From NCBI GenBank assembly GCA_945888565.1, contig CAMDAL010000095.1:1-12200 (forward strand): a DNA stretch of 12,200 bases. Reading direction: 5' to 3'. Shown piece after piece: positions 1 to 5,532 of the stretch. The translations under genes were made by a program, and so were the position numbers. This DNA comes from Devosia equisanguinis. GTDB taxonomy: Bacteria; Pseudomonadota; Alphaproteobacteria; Rhizobiales; Devosiaceae. Position 1 is the first letter of the stretch. Each line of letters starts with the position of its first letter. The notes under the pieces are model-generated. The model was not told where the DNA came from, did no database searches, and worked only from the letters and a program-made list of their open reading frames with translations.

Positions 1-315
1 GCCGAAAAACTCAACGGCGTCGAACTGTTCGTCCCGCGCGCGCTGCTCCCCGAGCCCGAGGACGAGGACGATTTCTACCACGCCGACCTGATCGGGCTGC
101 GCGCCCGGCTGGTCGATGGCACCGAGATCGGCGTCGTCGCCGCGGTGCCGAATTTCGGCGCCGGCGACCTGCTTGAGATCCGCGATCCGCGCTCGGGTGA
201 TACCTATCTTTACCCGTTCAGCAAGGCGGTGGTGCCGGAGATAAAGGTGGCCGACGGCTACCTCGTCATTGCGCCGCCGATCGAGACCGAGCCCGGCGAA
301 GAAGAGCCCGATTGA
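1..315 (+). CDS. rimM: Ribosome maturation factor RimM, C-terminal part (5' end outside window)
   Basis: This is the last 104 codons of an ORF entering from the left and ending in TGA at 313-315. RimM binds ribosomal protein S19 and helps mature the 30S head domain. What is visible is the end of the N-terminal beta-barrel and the whole PRC-barrel domain: the segment around DLIGLRARLVDG and the NFGAGDLLEIRDP stretch followed by YLYPF are typical of RimM. An acidic tail (ETEPGEEEPD) ends the protein. The next gene, trmD, starts within the stop codon (TTGA overlap), which is the classical rimM-trmD order and implies translational coupling. Identification rests on family recognition plus this synteny. 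Confidence 0.93.
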   Translation, partial: AEKLNGVELFVPRALLPEPEDEDDFYHADLIGLRARLVDGTEIGVVAAVPNFGAGDLLEIRDPRSGDTYLYPFSKAVVPEIKVADGYLVIAPPIETEPGEEEPD

Positions 316-992
316 GCTTTTCGGCTCACATCATCACCTTGTTTCCAGACCTGTTTCCCGGGCCGCTCGGCGCCTCGGTGCTGGGTCGGGGCATGGCGGA
401 CGGCTTGTGGTCGTTGTCGATCACGCAGCTGCGTGACTTCGCCACCGACCGGCATCGCACCGTCGACGACACGCCCTCGGGCGGTGGCGCGGGCATGGTG
501 CTGAAGCCCGATATCCTCGCCCGCGCCATCGATGCGGTGTCGCCGGAGGGCGATCCGCGTCCGCGTCTCCTGATGTCGCCGCGTGGCGTGCCGCTGACAC
601 AGGCGAAGGCGCGCGAGCTTGCCCTTGGTCCCGGCGCGGTCATCGTCTGCGGCCGCTTCGAAGGGGTCGACCAGCGGGTCATCGAGGCGCGGGGCCTGCA
701 GGAAGTCTCGATCGGCGACTATGTGCTGGCGGGCGGCGAGGTCGCGGCCATGGTGCTGCTCGAAGCGGTGGTGCGGCTGATCCCCGGCGTGCTCGGCGGC
801 GCGGAAAGCCACGCCGACGAAAGCTTCGAGAACGGCCTGCTCGAATACCCGCAATACACCCGCCCGCAGAGCTGGGAAGGCCGCGACATCCCGGCCGTGC
901 TGACTTCGGGCGACCACGGCAAGGTGGAAAAGTGGCGCCGGGCCGAGAGCGAGGCGCTAACCCGGGCGAGACGGCCGGATTTGTTGAAGTAG
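312..992 (+). CDS. trmD: tRNA (guanine-37-N1)-methyltransferase TrmD
   Basis: The 226-residue SPOUT-class enzyme methylates N1 of G37 next to the anticodon, using S-adenosylmethionine, to prevent +1 frameshifting. Visible signatures are GGGAGM (57-62), SPRG (89-92), CGRFEGVDQR (113-122) and the knot loop IGDYVLAGGE (134-143). Asp169 in ESHADESF matches the catalytic Asp of the family. EYPQYTRP (179-185) and DHGKVEKWR belong to the C-terminal domain. Length is slightly short of the usual 230-250. The start is TTG at 312-314, four bases overlapping the rimM stop, preceded by a purine-rich GAAGAAGAG; no ATG would preserve the conserved N-terminal HIITLFPDLFPG strand. It is co-transcribed with rimM and followed by a strong hairpin. 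rplS, normally next, is about 3.2 kb downstream. Confidence 0.97.
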   Translation: MSFSAHIITLFPDLFPGPLGASVLGRGMADGLWSLSITQLRDFATDRHRTVDDTPSGGGAGMVLKPDILARAIDAVSPEGDPRPRLLMSPRGVPLTQAKARELALGPGAVIVCGRFEGVDQRVIEARGLQEVSIGDYVLAGGEVAAMVLLEAVVRLIPGVLGGAESHADESFENGLLEYPQYTRPQSWEGRDIPAVLTSGDHGKVEKWRRAESEALTRARRPDLLK

Positions 993-997
993 GCGGT

Positions 998-1067
998 GGA
1001 GCGCGTGAGCGCCCCCTCCACCAGCCGTAGGCTGGTGGAGGGGGCCGTCCGGCCTCCCGGGCGCTCC
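998..1067. terminator. Perfect 16-bp hairpin between convergent trmD and SCO1 gene
   Basis: GCCCCCTCCACCAGCC (1011-1026) and its exact reverse complement (1030-1045) are separated by only three bases, GTA. Outer arms GGAGCGC (998-1004) and GCGCTCC (1061-1067) also pair. There is no T-run on either side, so it is not a canonical Rho-independent terminator, but its place between two convergent stop codons suggests bidirectional termination or 3'-end protection. It could equally be one copy of a dispersed palindromic (REP-like) element. Confidence 0.6.
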
Positions 1068-1678
1068 TAAGCCCCCATCAGTTTCCTGATCTTGGCCACG
1101 GCGGTGCTGGCATCCTCGCCATAGGCGATCGTGCCTTCAAAGCCGCCCTGCCGGTTCACCAGGAACACCGACGCGGTGTGGTTCATGGTGTAATCGTCGC
1201 CCTCGCCTACCTTCTCGCCTAGCACCTTCCAGGCGCTGATGATCTTGTCGATCTCTTCGCGCGAGCCGGTCACGGCGGTCACCTTGCCGTCCATCCAGCC
1301 GACATAGTCGCCGACGACTTCGGGCGTATCCCGCTCGGGGTCGACGGTGACGAAATAGGCCTTGAGGTTGCCGGCCTCGGGGCCGAGGGCCTCGAACCAG
1401 GTCGCCATTTCCGCCAGCGTCGTCGGGCACACATCGGGGCAGTGCGTAAAGCCGAAGAACAGCAGCGATGGCTGGCCGGTGAACATCGTCTGGTCGACCG
1501 TGGCGCCCGAGCCATCGACCAGCGAATAGGTGCCACCGCCGATGCCTGCAGTGGCAGGGTTCTGTATCAAGCGGCCGGTCATCAGGCTGTAGACGTAAAG
1601 CCCGGTGGCGCCCAGCGCGGTGATCACCACGAGGCCCCAGAGGATCATGCGGAAGCGTGAGAGGGCTGCGCTGTTCAT
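1067..1678 (-). CDS. SCO1/SenC family copper chaperone
   Basis: The 203-residue membrane-anchored thioredoxin-fold protein delivers copper to, or reduces, the CuA centre of cytochrome c oxidase on the periplasmic side. One N-terminal transmembrane helix lies at about 12-31. The copper ligands of the family are visible: Cys80 and Cys84 in HCPDVCP, and His167 in MNHTASVFLV. The loop TVDPERDTP (111-119) is also diagnostic. The ATG overlaps the stop of the upstream fusion gene (ATGA, 1675-1678), and a good ribosome site (GGAG, seven bases before the ATG) lies inside that gene, so the two are coupled. It is the last gene of the leftward copper operon. The metal role is known for the family; which oxidase it serves cannot be seen here. 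Confidence 0.95.
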   Translation of the reverse strand: MNSAALSRFRMILWGLVVITALGATGLYVYSLMTGRLIQNPATAGIGGGTYSLVDGSGATVDQTMFTGQPSLLFFGFTHCPDVCPTTLAEMATWFEALGPEAGNLKAYFVTVDPERDTPEVVGDYVGWMDGKVTAVTGSREEIDKIISAWKVLGEKVGEGDDYTMNHTASVFLVNRQGGFEGTIAYGEDASTAVAKIRKLMGA

Positions 1679-2679
1679 GCTAGGTCTCCGTGCCGGACAG
1701 TGACGAGTTCGGAATGCATCGAGTGATCCATGGCAGGCCCCTTTGCCGCCGGGCTGCCGACCGGAATTTTGACATCGACCGTGCCGGCCTTCTCGAAGGT
1801 CAGCGTCACGGTGATGCTCCCGCCTTCCACCAGCGGCCCCGTGAGGTCCATGAACATCAGGTGGTAGCCGCCGGGCGCCAGCGATACGCTGCCTCCGGCC
1901 GGGATGACGAGACCCTCGGGCAGTTCGTTCATCTTCATCACGTCGCCCTCCATCTTCATTTCATGGATCTGCGATATCCCGGCGGCCGGGGTCGATGCGG
2001 AGACCAGCCGGTCGTCGGCCGTGCCGGAGTTGCTAATGGTCAGGTAGCCGCCGGCCACCGGAGCATTGGGCAGGGTGGCGCGGGTGAAGGCGCCGGTGAT
2101 CTCGAGGTCGCCGGCTGTCACCGGCATCGCGGCCATGTCCGGGGTGGCGCCGTGGTCGCGGTGCATGTGTGGCCCGCCTTCGGCGGCAGTCACCTTCAGC
2201 ACCGGAGCGGGGTGTTCAAGCGCGTGCGCGTCCTGTCCTGCCGCCGCGATCTGGTCCCAGGCCACCGAGTCCGTGCCGCACCACTGCGTGGTGGCGAAGG
2301 CCAGCGGCGCATCGGACGACACCGTGCCCTGCAGCACGAACTCGTCGAACTGGTCATCGGGGATGCTGCCGCCCGACCAGGTGACCGACACCGCGCCGCT
2401 GGTTGCCGGCTGGCCGTGCACTTCGTACGATCCGGCGTAGTCGCCGGTCGCTACCTCGGCCTGCCAGCCTGCCTTCACCTGTGGCTTCGCCGAAACGAAG
2501 CCCTCGGGCACGACGACCGTCACCTTGTCGGTGGGGGCGCCGTCGCAGCCGTGCGGAATGCTGATCGCCACCTTCACGCTCGCCCCGGCCATTGCGGTGC
2601 TGGGAGTGATCGAGGCGTGGGCGAAGGCGGATGAGGACAGGAGGACTGCCGCAGCAGCCGTGGTGAACTTGAGGAGCAT
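1675..2679 (-). CDS. YcnI (DUF1775) - PCuAC (DUF461) fusion, periplasmic copper-binding protein
   Basis: A 334-residue secreted protein with two copper domains. The signal peptide ends at Ala20 (SSSAFA), which leaves His21 as mature residue 1, the expected N-terminal His ligand of YcnI-type domains. Domain 1 (about 21-163) is DUF1775, with conserved Trp residues (W72, W101, W133) and CGTDS. A His/Met-rich linker (GPHMHRDHGATPDM, 169-182) follows. Domain 2 (about 188-310) is PCuAC: H239 and M241, then M250, then H273 and M275, close to the family Cu(I) motif H(M)x10Mx21HxM but with 22 rather than 21 residues in the second spacer. A Met/His tail (MDHSMHS) ends it. PCuAC proteins pass Cu(I) to CuA together with SCO, whose gene overlaps this one by ATGA. 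In many bacteria the two domains are separate genes. Confidence 0.93.
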   Translation of the reverse strand: MLLKFTTAAAAVLLSSSAFAHASITPSTAMAGASVKVAISIPHGCDGAPTDKVTVVVPEGFVSAKPQVKAGWQAEVATGDYAGSYEVHGQPATSGAVSVTWSGGSIPDDQFDEFVLQGTVSSDAPLAFATTQWCGTDSVAWDQIAAAGQDAHALEHPAPVLKVTAAEGGPHMHRDHGATPDMAAMPVTAGDLEITGAFTRATLPNAPVAGGYLTISNSGTADDRLVSASTPAAGISQIHEMKMEGDVMKMNELPEGLVIPAGGSVSLAPGGYHLMFMDLTGPLVEGGSITVTLTFEKAGTVDVKIPVGSPAAKGPAMDHSMHSELVTVRHGDLA

Positions 2680-2742
2680 GATGAAATCTCGCGATGAGCC
2701 GCGCCAGGGGCGTCGGCGTTGAACCGGTAAATCAAGCTTGGT

Positions 2743-3093
2743 TCAGGCGAGTGTGGGCGGTCCGCGGGCTTGGGGAAGCTCTGGTGGGGCCACCCTGAAG
2801 GGGACGGCCGCCAGCTGCGAAAATGCCGGTTCAGCCACCTTCGGCAGGTGCACGAGACCTTCGCAGGGCGGCGGCAGGTCGGCGCCGCCGTCGATGCGGC
2901 AGGCGTGGCAGGGGGCATGCGGCGTGCCGTCGTCGGTCGCGTCGCCACAATAGCTGGCGGTGACCGCTGCGCTCAGCACGTCGTGGTCGAGATGCGTCGC
3001 GCCGGCCGGCTGATGGCCAAAGCTCAGGAAGACGAGCGCCAGCACCGCTAAAGCGCGGATGAGGTCTGCGGCGATGTGGCGAGCGATCGTCAC
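2743..3093 (-). CDS. Small secreted Cys/His protein, DUF2946-like, first gene of copper operon
   Basis: About 116 residues with an N-terminal hydrophobic signal or anchor (IRALAVLALVFLSFGHQPAGA) and a metal-ligand-rich middle: THLDHD, then SYC, HAPCHACR and PPPC. The rest is proline-rich and low in identifiable structure. It resembles DUF2946 proteins, often found next to copper genes, but my match is by general look and context only. The frame stays open upstream to another GTG at 3162 and an ATG at 3147. I chose GTG 3093 because GGAG sits eight bases before it (GGAGACGAGCCG-GTG) and because it puts the signal peptide at the N-terminus. The YcnI-PCuAC gene starts 63 bases downstream on the same strand. 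Function is unknown; a periplasmic copper-binding or sensing role is inference. Confidence 0.7.
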   Translation of the reverse strand: MTIARHIAADLIRALAVLALVFLSFGHQPAGATHLDHDVLSAAVTASYCGDATDDGTPHAPCHACRIDGGADLPPPCEGLVHLPKVAEPAFSQLAAVPFRVAPPELPQARGPPTLA

Positions 3094-3171
3094 CCGGCTC
3101 GTCTCCGTTTCAGCCGCACGCTTAGCGCATGGCTCGCGATCCGTCATGCGGCATTTGCGCACCCGGCGTCA

Positions 3172-3185
3172 TTGATCTTGATCAC
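3172..3185. promoter_or_regulatory. CRP/FNR-type dyad between copper operon and B12 riboswitch
   Basis: TTGATCTTGATCAC matches the FNR/FixK consensus TTGAT-N4-ATCAA in nine of ten fixed bases. The next base extends the right half to the CRP half-site TCACA. If it acts as a class II activator site for the leftward operon (centre 41.5 bases upstream), transcription would begin near 3137. That fits the chosen GTG start at 3093 and would exclude the two longer starts. For rightward transcription it would lie too close to the riboswitch start to activate. Found by eye; no matrix score computed. Confidence 0.4.
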
Positions 3186-3206
3186 ACAACCTGCAACAAA
3201 TCGGTC

Positions 3207-3377
3207 CTGACGGTGCGTGGGCGAAAACCCCAGGTGAAACGGGAAGCCGGTGCCCTGCGGGGGGCAAACCGGCGCCGCCCCCGCGACTGTATCGGGCCAA
3301 GTACTCCCTCCAGGTGCCACTGGTTAGCGCTGGGAAGGCGGGGGGAGCGGGTCCGGAGCCAGGAGACCGGCCGTCAG
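3207..3377 (+). promoter_or_regulatory. Adenosylcobalamin (B12) riboswitch
   Basis: All hallmark segments occur in order: GGTGAAACGGGAA (3233-3245) followed by GCCGGTGC, the GCCCCCGCGACTGT core (3277-3290), GCCACTGG (3316-3323), GGGAAGGCG (3332-3340), and the B12 box AGCCAGGAGACCGGCC (3357-3372). The closing helix P1 is CTGACGG (3207-3213) with CCGTCAG (3371-3377), seven perfect pairs. It ends 51 bases before hupE. Riboswitches of this class repress when cobalamin is plentiful. Confidence 0.96.
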
Positions 3378-3392
3378 TAGTTTGGCTCGAAC

Positions 3393-3411
3393 GCGGGACG
3401 GTGGGTCCCGC
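3393..3411 (+). promoter_or_regulatory. Hairpin beside the hupE ribosome site, candidate expression platform
   Basis: GCGGGAC (3393-3399) and GTCCCGC (3405-3411) form a seven-pair stem with a GGTGG loop, ending four bases before the Shine-Dalgarno GGAG (3416-3419). The CGGGA of the left arm can instead pair with TCCCG (3424-3428), between the ribosome site and the ATG. No U-run follows, so control is more likely at translation than at termination. The switching mechanism itself is inferred. Confidence 0.4.
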
Positions 3412-3428
3412 CCATGGAGATATTCCCG

Positions 3429-4019
3429 ATGCGCGCCCGCGCCCTTTTACCCTTGCTCTTCATCGCGCTGCCTACGGCCGCGCTCGCCCATACTGGCCAC
3501 GGCGAAGCCTCCGGCTTCGTGCACGGCTTCATGCATCCGGTCGGCGGCCTCGACCACGTCCTCGCCATGGTGGCGGTGGGCGTGTTCGCCTATGTCCTCG
3601 GCGGCAAGGCGCTGTGGCTGGTGCCGCTCAGCTTTGTCGGCATGATGGCCGTCGGCTTCCTGCTCGGCCTCGGCCAGGTCGATGTGCCCTTCGTCGAACT
3701 GGGTATTGCGCTCTCGTCCGTCGTCATCGGCGCCGCTGCCGCCTGGGGCCGGCCGATGCCGGTTGCTGCCGCCATGTCGCTGGTCGGCGTGTTCGCCATC
3801 TTCCACGGCCACGCGCACGGCGCCGAAATGCCGGTCGATACCTCCGGCCTCGCATATGCGGCGGGCTTCATCGTCGCGACGGCGCTGCTGCATGGAGCCG
3901 GCATCGCTGCGGCGATGGGCGTGGCGAAGCTGGTCGGCAAGTATGGCAAGCCGGTGGCGCAGGTCGCCGGTGGCCTCTTCGCCCTCGGTGGCGTCGGCGT
4001 CCTGGCCGGCTGGCTCTGA
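3429..4019 (+). CDS. hupE: HupE/UreJ family cobalt/nickel transporter under B12 control
   Basis: A 196-residue membrane protein. The signal peptide (residues 1-20, ending TAALA) leaves mature His21 followed by TGHG, a likely metal-entry site. The family signature HPVGGLDHVLAM (36-47) and the His cluster FHGHAHG (125-131) are present, plus H155 in a later helix; about six hydrophobic segments follow the leader. HupE/UreJ proteins were first linked to hydrogenase and urease nickel supply. Homologues behind B12 riboswitches are predicted cobalt importers, which is the better reading here because no hydrogenase or urease gene is near. The start at ATG 3429 is preferred over the in-frame ATG 3414, since GGAG lies nine bases before 3429 and overlaps the 3414 codon region. 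A strong terminator-like hairpin follows 14 bases after the stop. Confidence 0.92.
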   Translation: MRARALLPLLFIALPTAALAHTGHGEASGFVHGFMHPVGGLDHVLAMVAVGVFAYVLGGKALWLVPLSFVGMMAVGFLLGLGQVDVPFVELGIALSSVVIGAAAAWGRPMPVAAAMSLVGVFAIFHGHAHGAEMPVDTSGLAYAAGFIVATALLHGAGIAAAMGVAKLVGKYGKPVAQVAGGLFALGGVGVLAGWL

Positions 4020-4033
4020 CGCTTCGCATTCAG

Positions 4034-4073
4034 GCGCCCGCGAGACTGGACGAAAGTCTGGACTCGCGGGCGC
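4034..4073 (+). terminator. Terminator-like hairpin after hupE with GAAA tetraloop
   Basis: GCGCCCGCGAG (4034-4044) pairs with CTCGCGGGCGC (4063-4073). After one A-A mismatch the stem continues through CTGGAC/GTCTGG (two G-U pairs) to a GAAA tetraloop at 4052-4055. The tail TTCTCATTTA is only modestly T-rich. It lies 14 bases past the hupE stop. Confidence 0.6.
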
Positions 4074-4148
4074 TTCTCATTTATAGCCCCGCTCGCCTTG
4101 GCTCAGCCAAAGGCCAATAACAGCATAAAATCCGTGCAAACCAAGACC

Positions 4149-4181
4149 GGGCGGTCGGCCTCAAGGGCCGGCAAAACGCCC
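4149..4181 (+). promoter_or_regulatory. Structured leader of rplS
   Basis: Nested arms GGGCG (4149-4153) with CGCCC (4177-4181), and CGGCC (4156-4160) with GGCCG (4166-4170), form a two-part hairpin ending 28 bases before the rplS ATG. An imperfect dyad TTGGCT-C-AGCCAA lies upstream at 4098-4110. Ribosomal protein leaders often carry autoregulatory structure, but this one is not recognised as a known L19 leader class. Promoter hexamers for rplS could not be assigned with confidence. Confidence 0.35.
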
Positions 4182-4209
4182 CTTTGAAAAAAACGAACGG
4201 AACAGTTCA

Positions 4210-4773
4210 ATGGCAAACATCATCGCAGAGCTCGAGCAGGAGCAGTATGCGAAGCTGGCCGAACGGGCCAAGCATCCCGAATTCACCCACGGCGACACCG
4301 TCAAGGTGTGGGTCAAGATCCGCGAAGGCGACAAAGAGCGCCTGCAGGCCTATGAAGGCGTCGTGATCGCCCGCTCCGGCGCCGGCATCATGGAAAGCTT
4401 CACCGTCCGCAAGATTTCCTACGGCGAAGGCGTCGAGCGCGTGTTCCCGGTGGTTTCGCCGAACATCGACCGCATCGAAGTGCTGAAGCGCGGCAAGGTG
4501 CGTCGCGCCAAGCTGTACTACCTGCGCGACCGTCGCGGTAAGGCCGCCCGTATCTTCGAGAACGTCGGCGCCCGCACCAAGAAGATCGAAGCCGGCGAGC
4601 GCGATGCCGCCCAGGAGGCCAAGGCCGCCCGCGAGGCCGAGAAGGTCGCCGCCGCCGAGGCTCTGGCCCGCGAACTGGCCGCCAAGGACGCAGCGGAAGC
4701 TGCTGCCGCCGAGGCCGCCGCTGCCGAAGCCAAGGCTGCCGAGGCTGCCGCTGCCGAAGCCAAGACCGAGTAA
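4210..4773 (+). CDS. rplS: 50S ribosomal protein L19 with long Ala/Glu-rich C-terminal tail
   Basis: A 187-residue protein. Residues 1-125 are a full L19 (GDTVKVWVKIREGDKERLQAYEG split over 28-50, IMESFTVRKISYGEGVERVFP at 60-80, VRRAKLYYLRDRRGKAARI), which sits at the 30S-50S interface. The usual L19 ends around 115-130 residues. Here an added 57-residue tail of Ala, Glu and Lys is predicted to be a long charged helix. Its coding DNA contains a near-perfect 27-base repeat (4708-4734 and 4738-4764, one mismatch). The start ATG has GGA eight bases upstream. The gene normally follows trmD; here copper and cobalt genes intervene, so it has its own leader and terminator. Confidence 0.97.
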   Translation: MANIIAELEQEQYAKLAERAKHPEFTHGDTVKVWVKIREGDKERLQAYEGVVIARSGAGIMESFTVRKISYGEGVERVFPVVSPNIDRIEVLKRGKVRRAKLYYLRDRRGKAARIFENVGARTKKIEAGERDAAQEAKAAREAEKVAAAEALARELAAKDAAEAAAAEAAAAEAKAAEAAAAEAKTE

Positions 4774-4811
4774 GCTGCCACAATGTGGTCGGTTTGATCG
4801 CTACGCATTCG

Positions 4812-4836
4812 AGCCCGGCATTCGTGCCGGGCTTTT
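4812..4836 (+). terminator. Rho-independent terminator of rplS
   Basis: AGCCCGGCA (4812-4820), a TTCG tetraloop and TGCCGGGCT (4825-4833) run into a T-run ending at 4836. Nine perfect pairs, an ultra-stable UUCG loop and the position 39 bases after the rplS stop make this the clearest rightward terminator in the window. Confidence 0.92.
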
Positions 4837-4860
4837 GATTCCAGACTACGGGCGGGCAAC

Positions 4861-5472
4861 ATGGAGGCACTCCGGGTGGACGCGGAGCAACGGGCACATC
4901 TTGCTGACGAATTGCGGGAAGAGGCGCGGCTGCTGCTGGTCGGCTCGGGCCTGCTGGAGCTGCTGAACGGCCGCTTCGGCGAGGCCATCGTCACCGGCAG
5001 CGCCGGCTACGATCTGATGACGTGGCGCGATATCGACATCCACATGCCCTGCGATGCCGATCGCTGGCCCGAATGGGCTGCTCTCGGTGGCGAGATCGCC
5101 CAGACGCTGGCCGATCGCGGCCTGACGCTGCACACGGCGACGTTCCGCAACGACTATATCGAGCCGCACCCGCTCGGCGCCGGCCTCCACTGGAGCATCG
5201 AGCTGCGCGATTTCGCCGACAGCCACTGGAAGTGCAACATCTGGGGCTGGGACCCGTTCGATTTCGCCGTCCGCCAGGCCCGCGACGCCAACCTCCGCGC
5301 CGACCTCGACCGCTGCAACCGCGACCTGATCCTCCGCCTCAAGCACGAAGCGCGCCAGCGCCCGGACTATTATGGCGTCATGGTCGGCAGCTTCGACATC
5401 TACCAGTTCGCCATCGCAGGAGCTGGTGAGACGCTGGATGAACTGGAGCGGTGGAAGGGGCTGGTGGCTTAG
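4861..5472 (+). CDS. Nucleotidyltransferase-fold-like hypothetical protein
   Basis: A 203-residue soluble protein I do not recognise by name. Residues 44-60 contain VTGSAGYDLMTWRDIDI, which fits the nucleotidyltransferase-superfamily pattern hG[GS]x9-13Dh[DE]h exactly: G46 S47, nine residues, then D57 and D59 as candidate metal ligands. A third carboxylate is expected on a later strand; WSIELRD (E114, D117) or HWKCNIWGWD (where N126 may replace an acid) are candidates. The C-terminal half (about 140-200) looks helical with many charged residues. No antitoxin-like partner is adjacent, and the gene stands alone between a terminator and an unrelated gene. The ATG start has only a weak GGGCGGG in front. 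The substrate is unknown. Confidence 0.72.
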   Translation: MEALRVDAEQRAHLADELREEARLLLVGSGLLELLNGRFGEAIVTGSAGYDLMTWRDIDIHMPCDADRWPEWAALGGEIAQTLADRGLTLHTATFRNDYIEPHPLGAGLHWSIELRDFADSHWKCNIWGWDPFDFAVRQARDANLRADLDRCNRDLILRLKHEARQRPDYYGVMVGSFDIYQFAIAGAGETLDELERWKGLVA

Positions 5473-5532
5473 GGCATCGTCCCGTGCCATTGATCGCCCC
5501 TCGGAGCACCGATCAGACCACGGGAGCGCCCC

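Noticed and set aside
1690..2634. Long plus-strand open frame (314 codons) opposite the YcnI-PCuAC gene
   Set aside because: It is the antisense shadow of a clear copper protein in GC-rich DNA; its translation is Arg/Gly/His-rich with no recognisable domain.
3172..3200. Sigma-70 promoter TTGATC-17-AACAAA for the riboswitch transcript
   Set aside because: The -10 element matches consensus at only about three positions and overlaps the CRP/FNR dyad; not convincing enough to list.
3314..4120. 268-codon plus-strand frame starting inside the riboswitch and crossing hupE
   Set aside because: It is out of frame with hupE, very Arg-rich, and starts within a structured RNA element.
4708..4764. Tandem repeat as a possible CRISPR or binding-site array
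   Set aside because: Only two 27-base units, in frame inside the L19 tail and encoding Ala/Glu/Lys; it is a coding repeat.
5491..5515. TGATCG...CGATCA inverted repeat before the MBL gene
   Set aside because: Six pairs around a 13-base loop without T-run or context; easily expected by chance.
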